A stretch of DNA of 64,000 nucleotides from Opisthocomus hoazin (lineage: Eukaryota; Chordata; Aves; Opisthocomiformes; Opisthocomidae): the NCBI RefSeq assembly GCF_030867145.1, contig NC_134415.1:21492417-21556416 (forward strand), read 5' to 3'. This document shows positions 36,011 to 50,500 of the stretch, piece by piece. The position numbers and the translations under genes were made by a program. The notes under the pieces were generated by a model, which was given only the letters and a program-made list of their open reading frames with translations, did no database searches and was not told where the DNA came from. Position 1 is the stretch's first letter. Every line of letters begins with the position of its first letter.

Positions 36011-39000
36011 CGGCAAAAGCAGACAAACAGCAAGTGGGTAAATTCACTTCTCTCTGGTGTAACTTGCTCTGTTCTCGCTCACCATGCCATCTTCATGGCC
36101 GTAGCCGGCTCTGGGCTTTGTGCAGTACTTAGGTTTGTGTGTCCTGCCTTTCTGGTCAGGTCTCGTCTGCGGTGAGCGCTCTGATACGTTAGGAGAACGC
36201 GGCGAGTTCAGCCTGGAGTGCCTCCAGCCCACAGCCACCCAAGAAAATACAAGACTTCTTTGCTGTCCGTGCAGTTTTCTCAGATTGTTTGACAAAAGTT
36301 ATTGGTGGCTATTTTTCTTTTAAGTGAAAGGAGTAGTGAGAAAATAACTTTGCAGCATATTGGGCTACCAGATTGTTCCGACATTGTACAGTGACAATAA
36401 AGCCTTTAGGATCCTTTGATTGACATACATAATGAATATAGCTGTCAAACTTTTGCGCAGCAAATTTATTTTGCATTGACAAGTTATTTCACCGGCCAGG
36501 GTTTTGCACAAAAAGAATAATTCACATTGTTGTGGTGCTGCTATTTACAGAGCCCAGAGGACAGTGGCTTCGCTACAATATAAATATTAATATCCACATT
36601 TCTTTTGAAATACATAATTCTGTATGCAACGTATACTGCGTGCACATCCTGTTACAGGGAAGGCGGCATTGTTCTGCAGAGAGAAGGGGGCCTGGAGCTG
36701 CTGGGGGTTGTTGTTCATTCCCTGATTCATTGTGTGGCCTTTGAGAAGGCACCCTGTCATTCTGCAGTTTAATGTTTCTCTCTGTAGGGTGGAGAACAAA
36801 GCCCCAACACAAACCACGCTCACTGTTACCAGTCAGAGTGGCAGGGGTCGCATGGACATGCAGGGCCAAGGGGCTCCGCTGAGCAGCCCTTGTGCGCACA
36901 GAGCCCAGGGGCACACTCAGCAGGGCTGTGCTTTTCTGCAACAGCTTCTTCCTCCAACCAAAGCGGTGGCAGGGTCAGTTTGGGCTACCTGGCACAGCAG
37001 CTGCTGTACTTTGGCTAGGAGCAATGATTTGCCATGGATAGACAGACGACTACACTGAAACCACTAACCTTGGAGAAAACAGGCAGAAAATGACCCAGCA
37101 GGCAAAGCAGAACATAAAGGAGGGAAAAAAGCGTATGAGCAAGGATGACTCGCACACTGCAATCGCTATGCCATCAAGACCATGAGCGGGTTACATATCT
37201 AAAGGTCGGAAATCACAAAGACGTGTCCTGCTCCCTGGGGAAAGGTAAGCAACTTCCGAAACTGTCTGTAGAAGCTATTATTAGCCCCGCACAAACCTTG
37301 AAGTACCCTGTGCCCAAAGCCACAGCATGCAAACACTATACATAAAAAGAGATATTCACAGCTCTGCAGCTAATAGAAGTGCTGGGCCCATGCTACAGGA
37401 CCAGCATTATCTGAGAAAACTGCTGAGTAGCAAGAGAAGTTAGGGAGAGGACTTGCACAGCACAAGATAGAAAGGGCACTACAATCCAGTCTGGGGTGCT
37501 GAGCTCAGTCGGCACAGCATGTTTTTTAAAGTGTAACAGGTTTTGTTTGTTCAGTTATTAATTTATCCACGTTCATTTTAAAATACCAAGAAATTCTAGA
37601 GACGGGAACTTCACCTCTACCCCCAAAATAATAGTATTAGCTGTGACAAAGCCAACTTGGTAAGGAGTGCCAGAGCATTTCACAGTCAGTTCACGTACCA
37701 GAGAATTGTATGTACCCAGGAAGGAGAACAGGAGCTTTATGTCACTGTGCCTTGGGTCCTAGTAACAGAGGAAGGAGCCAGGGCAGAGGAGAAAAGAGGG
37801 AAGGAGCCTTGTTCTCCTTCACATCATAGCCCTGTAAGGCTTTAGCCCGAAAGATGTAACTATAGAGTGAAACGTCTGTGGAGGACACTCTGGTCTGGCA
37901 CAGAGGGGTTCTGCATGTGTACTTCCAACCTGAGAAATGAGCACCAGGGGCGAAACACAGATGACTCCAGGTCAACCTCGAATACATAGCCATAGATTCC
38001 ACATACAGATCCAGCCTTAAGCTCCAGAGTGATAAAGGTGGAAAGGAGGAGCCAGGATGGTTTAAAGGGCAGATTTAAGCAGTTCAAGGCAGCTGGAAGC
38101 AGCGCTGACATTTGTGGGCTGCTGCGTTCATTTATTTAAGATGAAGGTAACAACCTCACGGCACATTGGGCGCACAAGCAGAGGGATGTTCCTCGCTGGC
38201 TTCATGCTGACAGTTTCTTAAAAGCAACCCTTGTTGGTTGGAGTTGGTTTTCCAACCAGCAGTGCCACCTCCTCTTCCTCCCTCTCCAGTGTCAATGACA
38301 GAAAATGGCACGTTACTCAACTTTGCGAAATTTTAGCCCTGAGAATTAGATTCCAAGCAGTTTGGCATCTGCTTTAGCCAAAACAGTTCATCCATTTCCA
38401 GGAATATTATTAAGGGGAAAATATATTGCTTGGCACGCATTAAATAAATCCAGACAACCTTTTATATGAAATCTCTTGCTTCAGAAGGGGAATTTGAAAT
38501 TTGGCAGAGAGGTGGCCTTTGTGGTAGAAATGTGTCTATCCATATTAAAATCTACCCAGCTGTGGCCAGATTGCAGTTAAGGGCTCAGCAAAGGCTTCTG
38601 AGAGCAGCAGTTACCTGCTATTCCTGTTGCGGGCAAGAGGTCCCTTGTCTCCTGCAGAGCCACAGGAACAGGGCTCGCTTTGAGCTGTGACGGAGGGGGT
38701 CGGACACAGACCTATCGCCGCAAGAGGTGCAACCGAAAACTAAGGAGCTCAGGAGCAAGGAAGAGCCCTAGCAAGATGAGGGATGGGCAGAGACCAAAAA
38801 AGAGAGATTTGTTTCAAAATGCACCTGCCTTTGGGAGCTAGCAGGGGTAGAAGAAAGGGGACGGAAGATGGAAAGGGACGGGGAATAGGACGGGCGAGGG
38901 ATGGAGACCTGGACTTGCAGAGTGGAAGAGGAGGTGAGGCAGGTGAGAAAGGGGTTTGCTTTCTGCCAGCTGGCAGCAGCTTGTGCTCACCCGTAACCTC

Positions 39001-40923
39001 GGCCGGTAGTGCCCGCACAGCCCCTCCACGGCTGGAGGAAGGTGAGGAGCCAAGGGTGGGCGGTGGGCTGGAGAGACCAGCGTTTCCATCTGGCATCTCC
39101 ATGCTTTTCGCATTGAAATTTGTCCAAATTTGGAAACAAGCCCAAACTTCTGCAACAATTTTTTAGCTGATAAGAGTTGAGGAAACACCGGCTCTCGCTC
39201 CTTGTGAAACAACTGCGTTCGCCCACCCTCAGAGTGCCAAGAAGAGCAGCAGCTGCCAGTGGTGGCTGGAAGATGCCCAGAGCCCCTGCCCCACCACCCA
39301 GGCACTGCCGCTCCTCGGCTGGCTGGCCCCCACCACAGCCCAAGTCGATACATGGCAGCCCCGTCTGCCACGCAGCCCCACAAGCGCTGAGCAGGCAAGG
39401 GGATGCTGCAGAAAAACTGCAACCAAATAAATCAGGGCAATTACAACACATAGAGACACAGCTGGAAGAATTAATGTCATGCAGACAATCTCATCGCTGA
39501 CATCTCCTCATAACGAAGGCTTGAATGTGCCATCGCAGTAAAACTCTCTAAATGACCCCGGTATAGCGAGAGCTTCTGGAAGAAATACTAATGCAGACCG
39601 TCATTCCGCAAGCAGTTTCACGTACCCAGACCCTTGCATTCAGATGGCATCTCACTGCCGCTGCTGCAAAATCAAGGCCATTCACTTTAAAAGCACAGAC
39701 AAGAACATCTGTTCAAACTGATGCAGTGGTAACTGTATTAGTTAATTGTCCAGACAACTCTTCTTATATCACAGCTTGAGGACTGGCAGATAAATGCTCT
39801 TGCATTTAAAAGGGAGAAATCAGTATTTGCGTTATATCCGTGGCATGAATGGGACTGATGGTCTATGAGAAGGTGGGCTCACAGGGCTCCCATTCATCTC
39901 TTACAAATAGGGGTTAAGAGGATTTACAGACTTACAACGAAAGCACTCACCCGCTTGATAATGTGGCAGCATTTCAGTAATTCTTCAGTCTTGGCTCATG
40001 GAGAAAGGACAAAGCCAATCAACCTCCATCCCAGTAAGTGTCTTAAGTAGAGTTTATCCAGACCGAGCTGTTCCTTCGTCACCACCCCCAGGGATTTACA
40101 GCCCAGCACACCAAGGCCACGGTTCTAAGGCAAGCAGAAAGACCTGTGGAGGAAATCACCCCACCTTTCACAGAAGGGTATCTTTTCTGTGATCTTTGGC
40201 AGATTACGCAGTCCTTTTCTGTGGGACTTCAGAAGTCTTTTTCCATGTATGGAGAGCTGGCGTGTCAGCATCACCCTCGAGAGCGGCTTCAGTTCATTAA
40301 CTGCTGCTAAGAAAAGGATCACCACTCCTTTTACCAAAAACCTCACGAGTAGGCTATGAAGGACGAATTAAAGGAAAAGTTAACATACCTCTTCACTTCT
40401 TTCCACAGTACACATACACCATTCCCTTTCCTCACCCCCAAAGCAGGAGCAACACCAGAATTTATATATATATATTTTTTTATATATATAGATATATATT
40501 TATACGTACCTGTTTCAATATATAAATGTTCTGGAAGTGTAAGGTCTGGATAAAGCACAGCAGTGAACAGAGGGCCTTGGCGGTGCTTTTGTTCCTGTGG
40601 GAGAGGGGAGCCATTCCTTCCGCTGAAGGCCAAGGCTCCATACAGTCTGCAAAAGGCACTCGACAAACGTTTTTGCTTTGCCAGACTCGAGTGCTTGGTT
40701 AATGATTCACCCTACACAACTAGGCAGGGAATTAAGGCAAAGAATAAGAGAGTTTGTTCTCCTTCCACGTACTGGTTGCATTAAGGAGAAAGAGCTCCAT
40801 GTGGAGCAGAGCAAAAGAGAAAATTCATACCCTAATGTGCTGCAGTAAACTCTTCCCAGCAGCATGAGCTGGGTTTATGTAACAAACAACAGCTATGGCC
40901 GGACCTAAAGAGTCAGTGCAGAA
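36011..40923. other. Intergenic stretch, nothing recognised
   Basis: Composition falls back to average after the CpG island. A plus-strand AATAAA lies near 36397. GC-richer patches at about 36830-37000 and 38830-39370 give chance frames on both strands. No repeat family is recognised except the TA-rich microsatellite at 40461. Confidence 0.5.
40461..40506. repeat. AT-rich imperfect TA microsatellite
   Basis: Two TA tracts separated by a T-run. The pattern forms an imperfect palindrome about 400 bases from the CR1 fragment at 40924. Confidence 0.85.
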
Positions 40924-41406
40924 ACATAGAATCATAGAATGGTTTGGCTTGGAAGGGACCTTGAAGATCATCTGGTTCCAACCCCCCTGCCATGAGCAGG
41001 GACATCTTCCACTAGACCAGGTTGCTCAGAGCTCCATCCACCTGGCCTTGAACACTGCCAGGGAGGGGGCATCCATAGCTTCTCTGGGCAATCTGTGCCA
41101 GTGTTTCACCACCCTCATGGTGAAGAATTTCTTCCTAATATCTAATCTAAATCTGCCCTCTTTTAGTTTAGAGCCATTCCCTTGTCCTATCACTACACAC
41201 CCTTGTGAAAAGTCCCTCTCCATCCTTCCTGTAGGCCCCTTCAGGTACTGGCAGGCTGCTATAAGATCACCCCGGAGTCTTCTCCAGGCTGAACAGCCCC
41301 AACTCTCTTAGCCTGTCCTCACAGGAGAGGTGTTCCATCCCTCTGATCATCTCTGTGGGCCTCATCTGGACCTGCTCCAACACATCCATGGACTTTGTGT
41401 TGTATT
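40924..41406 (-). mobile_element. CR1 LINE 3' fragment, minus strand
   Basis: The tail repeat CATAGAATCATAGAAT at 40924-40939 is followed by GGCTTGGAAGGGACCTTG and the reverse-strand coding of the CR1 C-terminus ([35 protein letters not shown]). The coding part is split by a frameshift near 41230-41270. The 5' truncation point near 41406 is approximate. Confidence 0.9.
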
Positions 41407-41440
41407 TTTCATTAGCAGAACTCAGATCCTTTGGCACAGT

Positions 41441-41552
41441 CATTGCCTCCCAAATGGGGAAACTGAGGCACGGAAAGCACACTTGGGTGACTTCCCAACG
41501 GGCAACTGAAGAGCCACAGACACAGCTGAGATCTCACCCAGCCCCAGGCTTG
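41441..41552 (-). mobile_element. MIR-like CORE-SINE relic
   Basis: The plus strand reads GGGGAAACTGAGGCACGGAA, then GGGTGACTTCCCAACG and later CAGCTGAGATCTCACCCAG. This order and spacing match the reverse complement of a MIR element (GGAAACTGAGGCACAGAGAG, TGACTTGCCCAAGGTCAC, GAGCTGGGATTCGAACCCAG). Divergence is high, as expected for an ancient amniote SINE. It sits directly beside the 41-kb CR1 fragment. Confidence 0.5.
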
Positions 41553-44500
41553 GAGTGGCTGCAAAATCCGTTTTTCCTCTTCTGCCTCTGAAAACCATCT
41601 GCACAGTTAAGAAAACGTGGCTAGCCATTTTACAGGGGATTTCAAGAAAATGACGTGCCTGTTGTTTACATGTTTTTGCCCATGAGACAACTTTGATATG
41701 CCTTGTGAAACACATGCTTTCACAGAAATCCGAGGAGGAAAGCCACATAACCAAAATTCAGTAAAACATCTTGCTGTTTGGAGCAGACAACTTTAACAAG
41801 ACTGTTGTAATGGGAAGAGGATTTGGTAGATATTTTAGTGTTGACAGCAGTTTTTGCTAGACAGAATTTTGTGATATCATTCATCGTATAGATTGCTAAC
41901 CTGCAAAAACCCCATCATTTCAGACCCAAAGACCATACTAATGGTACAGAAGTGCTGCGATTTCCATGTGCAGTTTGGGAGACTGTGGCACGAGCTCAGG
42001 CCAGTTCAAAGTGTAAGGTCCACTTAATTCTTCCAGGCCCCACACACCACGCCACTTGGCTGTTTGAAGGACATCTTGAGCTATTACAATGCTTCCACAA
42101 AGGACTGCACAGAATGACTATGCTCTCCTTCACTTTTAAGAGCTGCATAAGCAGATAAGTGATTCCATGCTCAATAGCTAAAATTAAAATTCCCTCTGCC
42201 TGTAGCCTTCTGCAAGAATGTGGCTATTCTGCTAGAGAAACCACATCCTGCTCTGCACCGTATGTGGATGGCTCTGTGTCAAAAGAGAGAAGCCAAGTTC
42301 AGCAACCTTCCAGGGCTGCAGCTGAACTTCCGAGAGTCCACAGCAAATATTTCTTTGCAGTCCCAACAACTGGCTCAGATCTGATGAGCTATAAAATTTC
42401 ACATCACGCAGGAAAATGTATGGGACTGGCTTTTTAATCAAAGCAGATGCAGGGGTGCACTTATGGGCCAAATGTACTCAGCATCGCCTAGGAAAAAAAT
42501 ACTCCCCCACTCAGAGCTTCTGTCCAGATGGACTACGATTGTCCGTGTCTTCCCAGGACTTCCGTGTGTCCAGCAGTGGTTGGAACCACCATGCAGTAAA
42601 TCCACTCGGGCTTACCAGAAGACTGGTATTCCAAGGCACGCATACGCTGCAGTGCACATACCCCGCCTCCATGGAGGATATTGGAACACTTTTGGAAAGA
42701 CTAACTCCACACACTGTTCAAAGCTGCGTGGCAGATTCAAGTAAGTCTGATCCTGCTGGAAAACAGGTCCTGCTGAGTAGGTACAACTCACACACATACA
42801 GACAAGGACTTGCCAAAGAATCAGATAACCCACATAGCACTTGGGCTCTGTTCCCTGCTTAGGCAAGGGAGATTTGACATTTCTTGGACAAAGTCCTGTA
42901 ACTGCAAATTCAAATAGATATTAGTACAGACAGGAGCAGCACTATAGAGTCCATTTTCAGACCTGACTGCTTGAGATAGCTTCAAACAGCTCTTTCCCCA
43001 CCTCCTACATTCCTCAGCACATAAGAAAATCACTGAAGCGCCTGACATCTGCCTTCGGCCAGTCGGTTTGCACGGAGATAGCGCTTTGCAATCGAGCATC
43101 TCCCAGAGCTCCAGCAATTGGCCTCCAGCGTTGCTGGCGCGGATGAGCAGCAGGGCAGACAGTCGTGTCGGCTCTGCAGTGACTGATCACCTGGGTCCGA
43201 CCACGCTTCACTTGGAGGAAGTCTCACGGATATTTTGACTTGAAGGTGAGCTTCATCCCACCTGATGAGGCCAGCATCAGACCGAGGGTCAGGCTCAGCT
43301 CCAAAGCCTGTGCAAACATCTGCTGGGAACCAGGCCAATGGGATTTTGCTGTAGAAAAGAAGTCTGATTTTGAGGCCTGCCCTAGCTATCAGTAGGGGAG
43401 AGAGCCTTCAACACACAGGCTGAGGCATCATGTCACAAGCAGTCTCAGGCAAACGTGCCTCTTTATGGTGGCAAGTTAAAGGTGCTATGACTCAGGTGCC
43501 TGAACAGGGATCTCTAATAATACCTTCCAACTACACGTAATATGTAAATTCGCTGTGTGGGCAGGAAGTGTATGAAATAAGGAGGCATTTATTATAATTA
43601 TTTTAAAAGAACTTCAATATTTAAGTGTTTAAACTTTATTTACAGCACAGCAATAGCTGCTGGGAAGAGAGCTGGAAGTGGATAACCTTCTTTTGCCCAG
43701 CTTTCTTACTGGCCACTTTGCAACATGAGGTGAACTCTACTTTTCTGCCTCAGTTTCTTTACTTTTGCAGCCACACCACGCAATACTTCGCTGTTCAATC
43801 AACTCTTTTGAGTTCTACTTATGGAAAGGAATTTCTAAAATCTGGTGAGATTTGTAACAGTATAATACAAGGGCGTTTAAACTGTGGCTGCTTCTGACAA
43901 AGTGGACAAAATTCCTGTATTTCTCAGTTGGTGTTTATAGCAAATTAACCCACTAGGAAAAATGCTGAAGTGACAGCAGCAAGGAGCAGAGCCGAGAGGT
44001 AGAGCAGCTCGTAACTCTGCACAAAGCAGGTGCGCAGCAGAGGTGGGGATGGTCCCTGGCCCTGCATCTGCCCTCAGGAGAGGGTCCAGGGTGATGCTGG
44101 TGACTCCCACAATGGCCCACACGCGATGGGAGCATTTGTCCGCTGTGCTGCGGGGCAAGGTCACAGCACGTGCCCAATGCTGGCCGAGCCGCAGCTCCTC
44201 GGGGACAGCCCGCTCCTCCATCCCCAGCTCCGGCTTGGGAGCATGCAACGTGGGACATGGCTGCGCAGACTCCAGGAGATCCATCTAAAATGGCCACAAC
44301 ATAGCTGCCTGACCAGAAGAGGACTGCCTGATAACAGAGCAGAAGATATTCAGGAGAATTTCAGAACCATCTCTTTTAAGAGGGATTTGAACTTAAGGGA
44401 TGTTTTTGGACAGTGACTCATGGTGCCCAGTGCACAGCTGGAGCAGGGCTGAACATACAATTACAGTTATTAAAGTCAGTCAGCTATAAACAACCACCGC

Positions 44501-47500
44501 TTCAAAGTGGGATCTGAGAAACCACAATTATTTCCCGCTCAAACCGTGGAAGAAAAGTGTGGTATTTTTTGGTACTAGCATGCAGCAGTGTTTGCAACAG
44601 CTGTACATGTTCAACTGAAAGGGAAACGATGTGTTCTGACAAATTTAGTTTCTGATATTAGATGTCTGGTCAGTACAAGAAGATCCACCAGCCATGAAAC
44701 ATATGCATTGCAGATGCAGCTTTCAGTCCCTCGCTGTCAGGGCAGGCTTTGGACCAGCGATGTAGTCACAACTATGGTAAAGTACTGTTTAGCAAACCCT
44801 CCTGTCATTTGTCCCCTCCTTCCTAATTTACAGAAAGAACAAAACTTACTGATAGATTTAAAACTTTCTAAAGAACAAAATAAATCCATAAAAGTTGGCG
44901 ACAGCAAAAAATTCGAGGAAAACAACTGTTGAAGTCAACTCTCAAATCAAGCAGACAGAACCTTTGTCAGCAACCGTGGCGTCAGACTCCCAAGATGTGG
45001 AGACAAGCAAAGACAAGCAAACAGTCTTGTGCTCGGCTCGTTTCCAGACATACCTCTGGGGAGCTCCTTGGATGGGGCCAGCATGCAATCTTCATGGCAG
45101 GATGACCACTCAGAGGCTTTCCAGCAAGCATACTGCAGAGAAAAAAGCTGTCCTGTACCAACCACATGGACCAGATGGAACTATCAGTCCAGAGAAGACA
45201 TCAAGGGAGAAGATTAAGAGCAAGGAGCAATTGCATCCAATATGCTTGGGCCAGCTAAGCTGCCATGCTCCTTGTCCAGTTGGTAACAGCCCCAACACTT
45301 TGGGTTTTAGGAGTTTTAAACAGTCAGTTAAACCGAGGTGGGGCAGGAAGGAGTAATCTGAAATAACAGTTGTGCATTTATGATGCTCTCCAGTTTCCTC
45401 TGATAGCAAAATGATCTCTTTTGGAGGGCTTACTATTGCTTCTACTAGCTCAAAAACCCGGCTAGGTACAACAGCTACTAAGCTGGGACTTTTTCCTCCC
45501 ATCAGATTTTCCCAGAATGTGATTTTTGCCTTGCTGGAATCACACACTGGACAGGCAAAGAAAACTTGAAGCTCTGAGACAGGCAGAGCGGGTTCCTCAG
45601 GGTCTCTGAGCATCATCGTTACAGACTGACTTTGCCGGAGCAATACACTCTGCGCCCGCTCGGCAGTCCCCCACTTCTGTTAAGGATTCTCAAAGAAGCT
45701 CGGGTGCGTGGGGATTTGAATTGTCTCTGAATTTAGAGAAAAACGGTTGTCAGCATTCAGCCACCGTTACAAGGACAACAGTGTTCCTACAACAGCACTA
45801 CAGCTCTGCTTATCGCCACATTTCACTTAGCAGAATATTTTCTCCTTTACCTCAAATCATTCAGCACACCTCTAAGAGGACCTTCTAGTTTAACCAGCCA
45901 GATTCTGCTCTTTAAGGTATCAAGCCTGGAGAAGAATATAATTTTTATGTGATGAATTCAGTATTTTCAGGCATCCCTGGCTTCAGGATAGACTTGAAAA
46001 ATCTGTGAGGAATGAAGACTGCTTGAAAAAATATTTTTAAGCCCTCAAACCTGAAACACACAAGACTGGGCCTTTGTGTACTCAGAAGTAATCAAGGTTA
46101 GATCGGTCTGATTTCCTTCATTATCACAAACAAAACTCAATGTAAAAATGACACATTTACACTATTATCTCTAGCTCTGATAACAGAAAGATTGTGTGGC
46201 TAATTGATTTTTTCCTTTACTGTTTACAATACAAGACACTACAGCGCTCTCTCTTGTTTTAATGTGTCTCTCTACAGATTAAACTTTTCAGGTGTTGCCG
46301 CTAAGGGACATTACCTTTTCACATGATGAACAGGATTTACAAATAGGAGATTTCATCCCAAAATGAGTCCCATTATGAATGGAAATATGGGTACATCCCA
46401 GTTTGCAGTGCAAATCTCTAATGTCACAGCTACTAACCTATGATTTAAAAAACCCACAATTTGTGAAGGTTTTCTCCTCTGTATCCATTTAACATTTTTA
46501 GGATAGGTGAATTTTACATAAATCTTAACTAAATAGATATTAAAAAAAAATCCCAGCAAGCATCATCACCAGAACAGCAGGTCTAGTCTGTTTAGATTTC
46601 AACAGTCGCTATATGAAAGAAAAGGCAGTCAATTACTTACACTGTTTTGTCTCCATGCCAGCTTCAAAGAAGTTTCTGAGTTTGTTTTTAAGTCTGTCGA
46701 CATTTTTAGTCATAATTTTACATTCAAAGCACAGAGACACATAGGACCTCATTCAAGGGATAACAGGTGTGAGTTACCGTGCTTCATGTTTCCCTGACCT
46801 GTTTTAATCATCTTTGGGAGGGTGAAGACCCTTTCTGTTGCATGAGTGGTTGCTGGGATCATGATCAAAACTGTTTGAGGTGAGGGAGAAACTTATACAG
46901 CTAACAGTTACCTACAGTGTCTCCCAAAGCCCATTTCATTTGTTGGGAGATGGTAGGCTGAACCTTCAGCCATCTCAACTCCGTAACAATACGAGTTGAG
47001 CGTAAGGCCTTTGCTGTGGCCACGTGTACTGCTTTTGACAAGCATGTTCCAGGATTACCATGTGTGTTATCCCAAAAAAAGATTGTTTGACTGTAAATAC
47101 CAACAGAAGACCTGGGAGCAACAGGGAATGCCGGAGAGAAAGCCCAGCCAATTTGCTGAGGATGAAGAGCGAGCTGAGTCAGCCCACAATGTGGTAACCT
47201 AACAGAGGGTGGGTACACAAGCAGTGTAACAGGCCACCAAATAGCACTGGGTCCCAAGCCAGATGTGGTAAGCAAGGAATAATGGAGGCCCAGGCTTTCC
47301 TCCAGCAAACGCACAAGAAATCTCTTATTTGGACAAGCAACTTCATGCTAAGAGGGAACAAAGCACAACCGTGTTCCTGAAGGACTGTGGCCTCACTGAG
47401 AGTGTCCGGGACAGCACATCCATGCTGCGAGACATTTTGAGGAAAGAAGTGAGCATGCACCCTCCCCACACCACGGCTTCCATGCAGACAACTACAGACA

Positions 47501-50500
47501 CGCAGCTCCAAAGCTGCAATCCTCTGACAGGCTGGCTGGCTGACGGGGGAGCTACGGCTGTGAGCCAGAGGGTAACCCATGAACACCTCACAGCCCCATG
47601 CAGGTAGGCAGTGCTGCCTCACCCAGTCCACCATTTCTGAGCATAGCTACTCAAGTTCCCCAAATAAATCAAAACACCCCCTCAAAGCTTTCCCTTAACT
47701 CTCCATTGTAAACTCATACTAGTTTCTCATCTCAAAGAACAGGATTTAATCCCTGTAGAATAAACCAACCAAATCAAGACAATACACATAAATAATTAAA
47801 ACCTGCAGCTTCAAATTCCCTATTTCTAGACCTAAAAGCTACCCTACAGTAAATTGCCATCGACATGCCGAACCAGGTGTGGTTGGCACTTGCAGAATCT
47901 CATACAACTCAGCAGGAATCCCAGTCCCATCATTTTTCCCCCCCAGGTTCCAATACCTGTCAACCCATCACGCACACACTGAGCTCATAGTCTGACTTTC
48001 GCCTAATGTGTATGCTGGCCAACAACAACTGCACAGCAAGCTGTGAGAGAAGGAGAAGCTGGAGATAGATATACATATATATATATATATATATGCACAA
48101 GCACATTAGATAAGTTGTAGAACAAAGGTGCAGCTTTAGAAGGTCATTCTGCACATGAAAGTGTTGTAAGAAAGATTTAGACTTCTTTTGCGTAGTTACT
48201 GATTAGTTCAAAAAGTTTAAATGGAGGCATTTGCTTAAAGCTTTCCAGCCTTTTTCTGATCCATACAAAGATACTAGTTTGGTACAGAAAAGCATCCTCT
48301 CAAGTATGATTTCAGTAAGCTTAAAATTTTTCTGAAGAAGTAAAATAGATTTGTTAAGGCAAATATTCACTACACCCAAGCTGAAACATATCAGAGTACT
48401 CCTGCAGCCATGCACACAGTGCCCAGCAGCATGCACTTTGCTTACCTTGTGTCTGGAGCAGACGTAGTGTGTATATTTCCCCTTCATTAAAGTCACTGCG
48501 ATTAAATGAATTTGCAGAACAGGTCACAGAAGTGTCATTTTCCCGGGAGCAACATCCATTTCCACAGACTGTTCCTTGGTAGACAGCCCTGCTACCCCCT
48601 GAACCTGAGCAAACAATGTGGTGAAGAATTTCACAGTCCTTCGGAGAGCGGTGAGCAGGGGACCGTTCTGCTGAAACCACACCGTACCTGGAAAGCCCTG
48701 CATCGGCACGCTCCTCGGTAAAGATGCAACCACAGTTCCAAGCAGCTGCTTTCCTCACCGGTCTATCCGAGTTGTCCAAGCTTTAGTGGATGGTATTTTA
48801 ACCATGTTTAATATTTCCATCTTCTCACTTTCATTATGGCTGGTGTCATAACCAGCTCTTTGGTAACACAACCTTTAGATGAAATAGCTGAGCCCCAGAC
48901 TTCTGTTGTGGAAGGTCCTCCCAACCAGTTTCACGGTGTTAAAACAGAAAACCAAGAGGTTCCTCAATACCCAAGATACAACAGGATGATTCACATCTAC
49001 AGCTTTGGACAAACAGAGTAATTAGCACAAACAAAACTCACCTCAGATAGAAAAATAAAGCAAATCCAAAAGGTAGTTTTGTCAAGACAGAGACAGTATG
49101 GGGAGGGTCAGCTGTGAGGGCATGTATCGTTCACCCTTTTCATCGATTTGACAGCCATCATAGCAGTTGCCATGGGCTCAAGGATCTGATCTTCACAGGT
49201 GTCTAAACCAGTTTAAATAGCCCCTAAGGAGACAGATTTTAAAATAACATAGGGAGAGGAAAATTAAAAGAGAATGAAAGGAAGTGTTTCTAAATCCTTA
49301 GAGTTTTAATCATTGCAGGATGAACGAGAAAGATAGTGTTTGAGTAGCAAAGAGGGCTGTAGACAAACTTTTAAATAAGAAGCTCAGACACCAAGCAGCA
49401 TGCCAGAACAGAAAGGGAGGAACATGTCCCTGGGGAAGAGAGATGACTAAACTCCAAGCAGAGAATCTAATTACTTGGCTTTGGCATTCATTCCTACTGT
49501 TAATTAGGGTATCTGCCAACAGAAAAGCAAAGCCATGACATAACAGTGAGGATCGTACGACTCACGAACTGAGGGCAACAAATGGAGCTTTGAGTGGAGA
49601 TGTTGATTTAAAAACCTATGAGTAGATCTGAAATATAACGTCAGTCAGTGCCTACTTGATCAATGTTACTGATTAGTAAATTGCTTCATTATTTTTGACA
49701 AAACTTGCTGTAGCAAAATAAAGAAATTATAAGCTATTACTGACTCAATTTACAACGGACATGATGAGACTAGACATCACCTTGAGAAAACCAAGAGGAG
49801 CCCTTTGAAATGACCTGAAGGGGACAATAACACTGCAGAAATTCTCCTTATGCAAAACCAAAGGCAGCTCACAGCTCAGAGTGCAAGTTGCTCATGATGT
49901 GGGTGCAGAGATATTACCTCTGTGCTCTAGAAAAGGCAGCCTGAGCACAGCCCTGTTCAACTACACTTAACCAAGGCAGCTGGGCAGAATCTCTGCACAT
50001 GACAAGGGGGGTGCCAGAACTGGCTCCGTTAGGACATAGGGATTTGGTCCACAGGCTCACTCACGCAGGAGCCCGGTCAGATTTTGTCCTGTGAAGCTGA
50101 GATTTCTGGCTACAGGAGGGTAGTAAAAGCTCTCTAACTACAGTGGATGAAAAGCAGGATTGGCCACTAGATCCATTCTCCATCTGGTCTGAGGTCGAAA
50201 TCAGCCCTTGAGCCTGGCTCTCGGTTTCCACCTACAATGGGTCTCCCCAAGAAGCATAGGGAGGTTGAGCCCCATTCAAAGCCTCAGACCACTCAGGCTG
50301 TTTCATGGAGTGGCATGGGTCCTGACAGCCGTGCAAAGATTAGAAACATGACTTCCGTTAAAGTATGTAAACTGCCAGAAACCAGGACCTCGGGCAAACT
50401 CTGGATGGCACCAGCATCTACGAAGTACGTTAAGTGATGACCTGCTGGAAAGTGACTTCGAAGGCATCTACCAAGAGCCGCAAAGGTGTGTTTCAGGGCA

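Noticed and set aside
38749-39500. Overlapping frames of 107-194 codons on both strands
   Set aside because: They lie in a GC-richer patch with open frames in at least four registers, which is typical of chance rather than of a coding exon.
43730-43790. CTGCCTCAGTTTCTTTACTTTTGCAG as a second MIR relic
   Set aside because: Only about 25 bases resemble the MIR core and the surrounding sequence does not continue the match.
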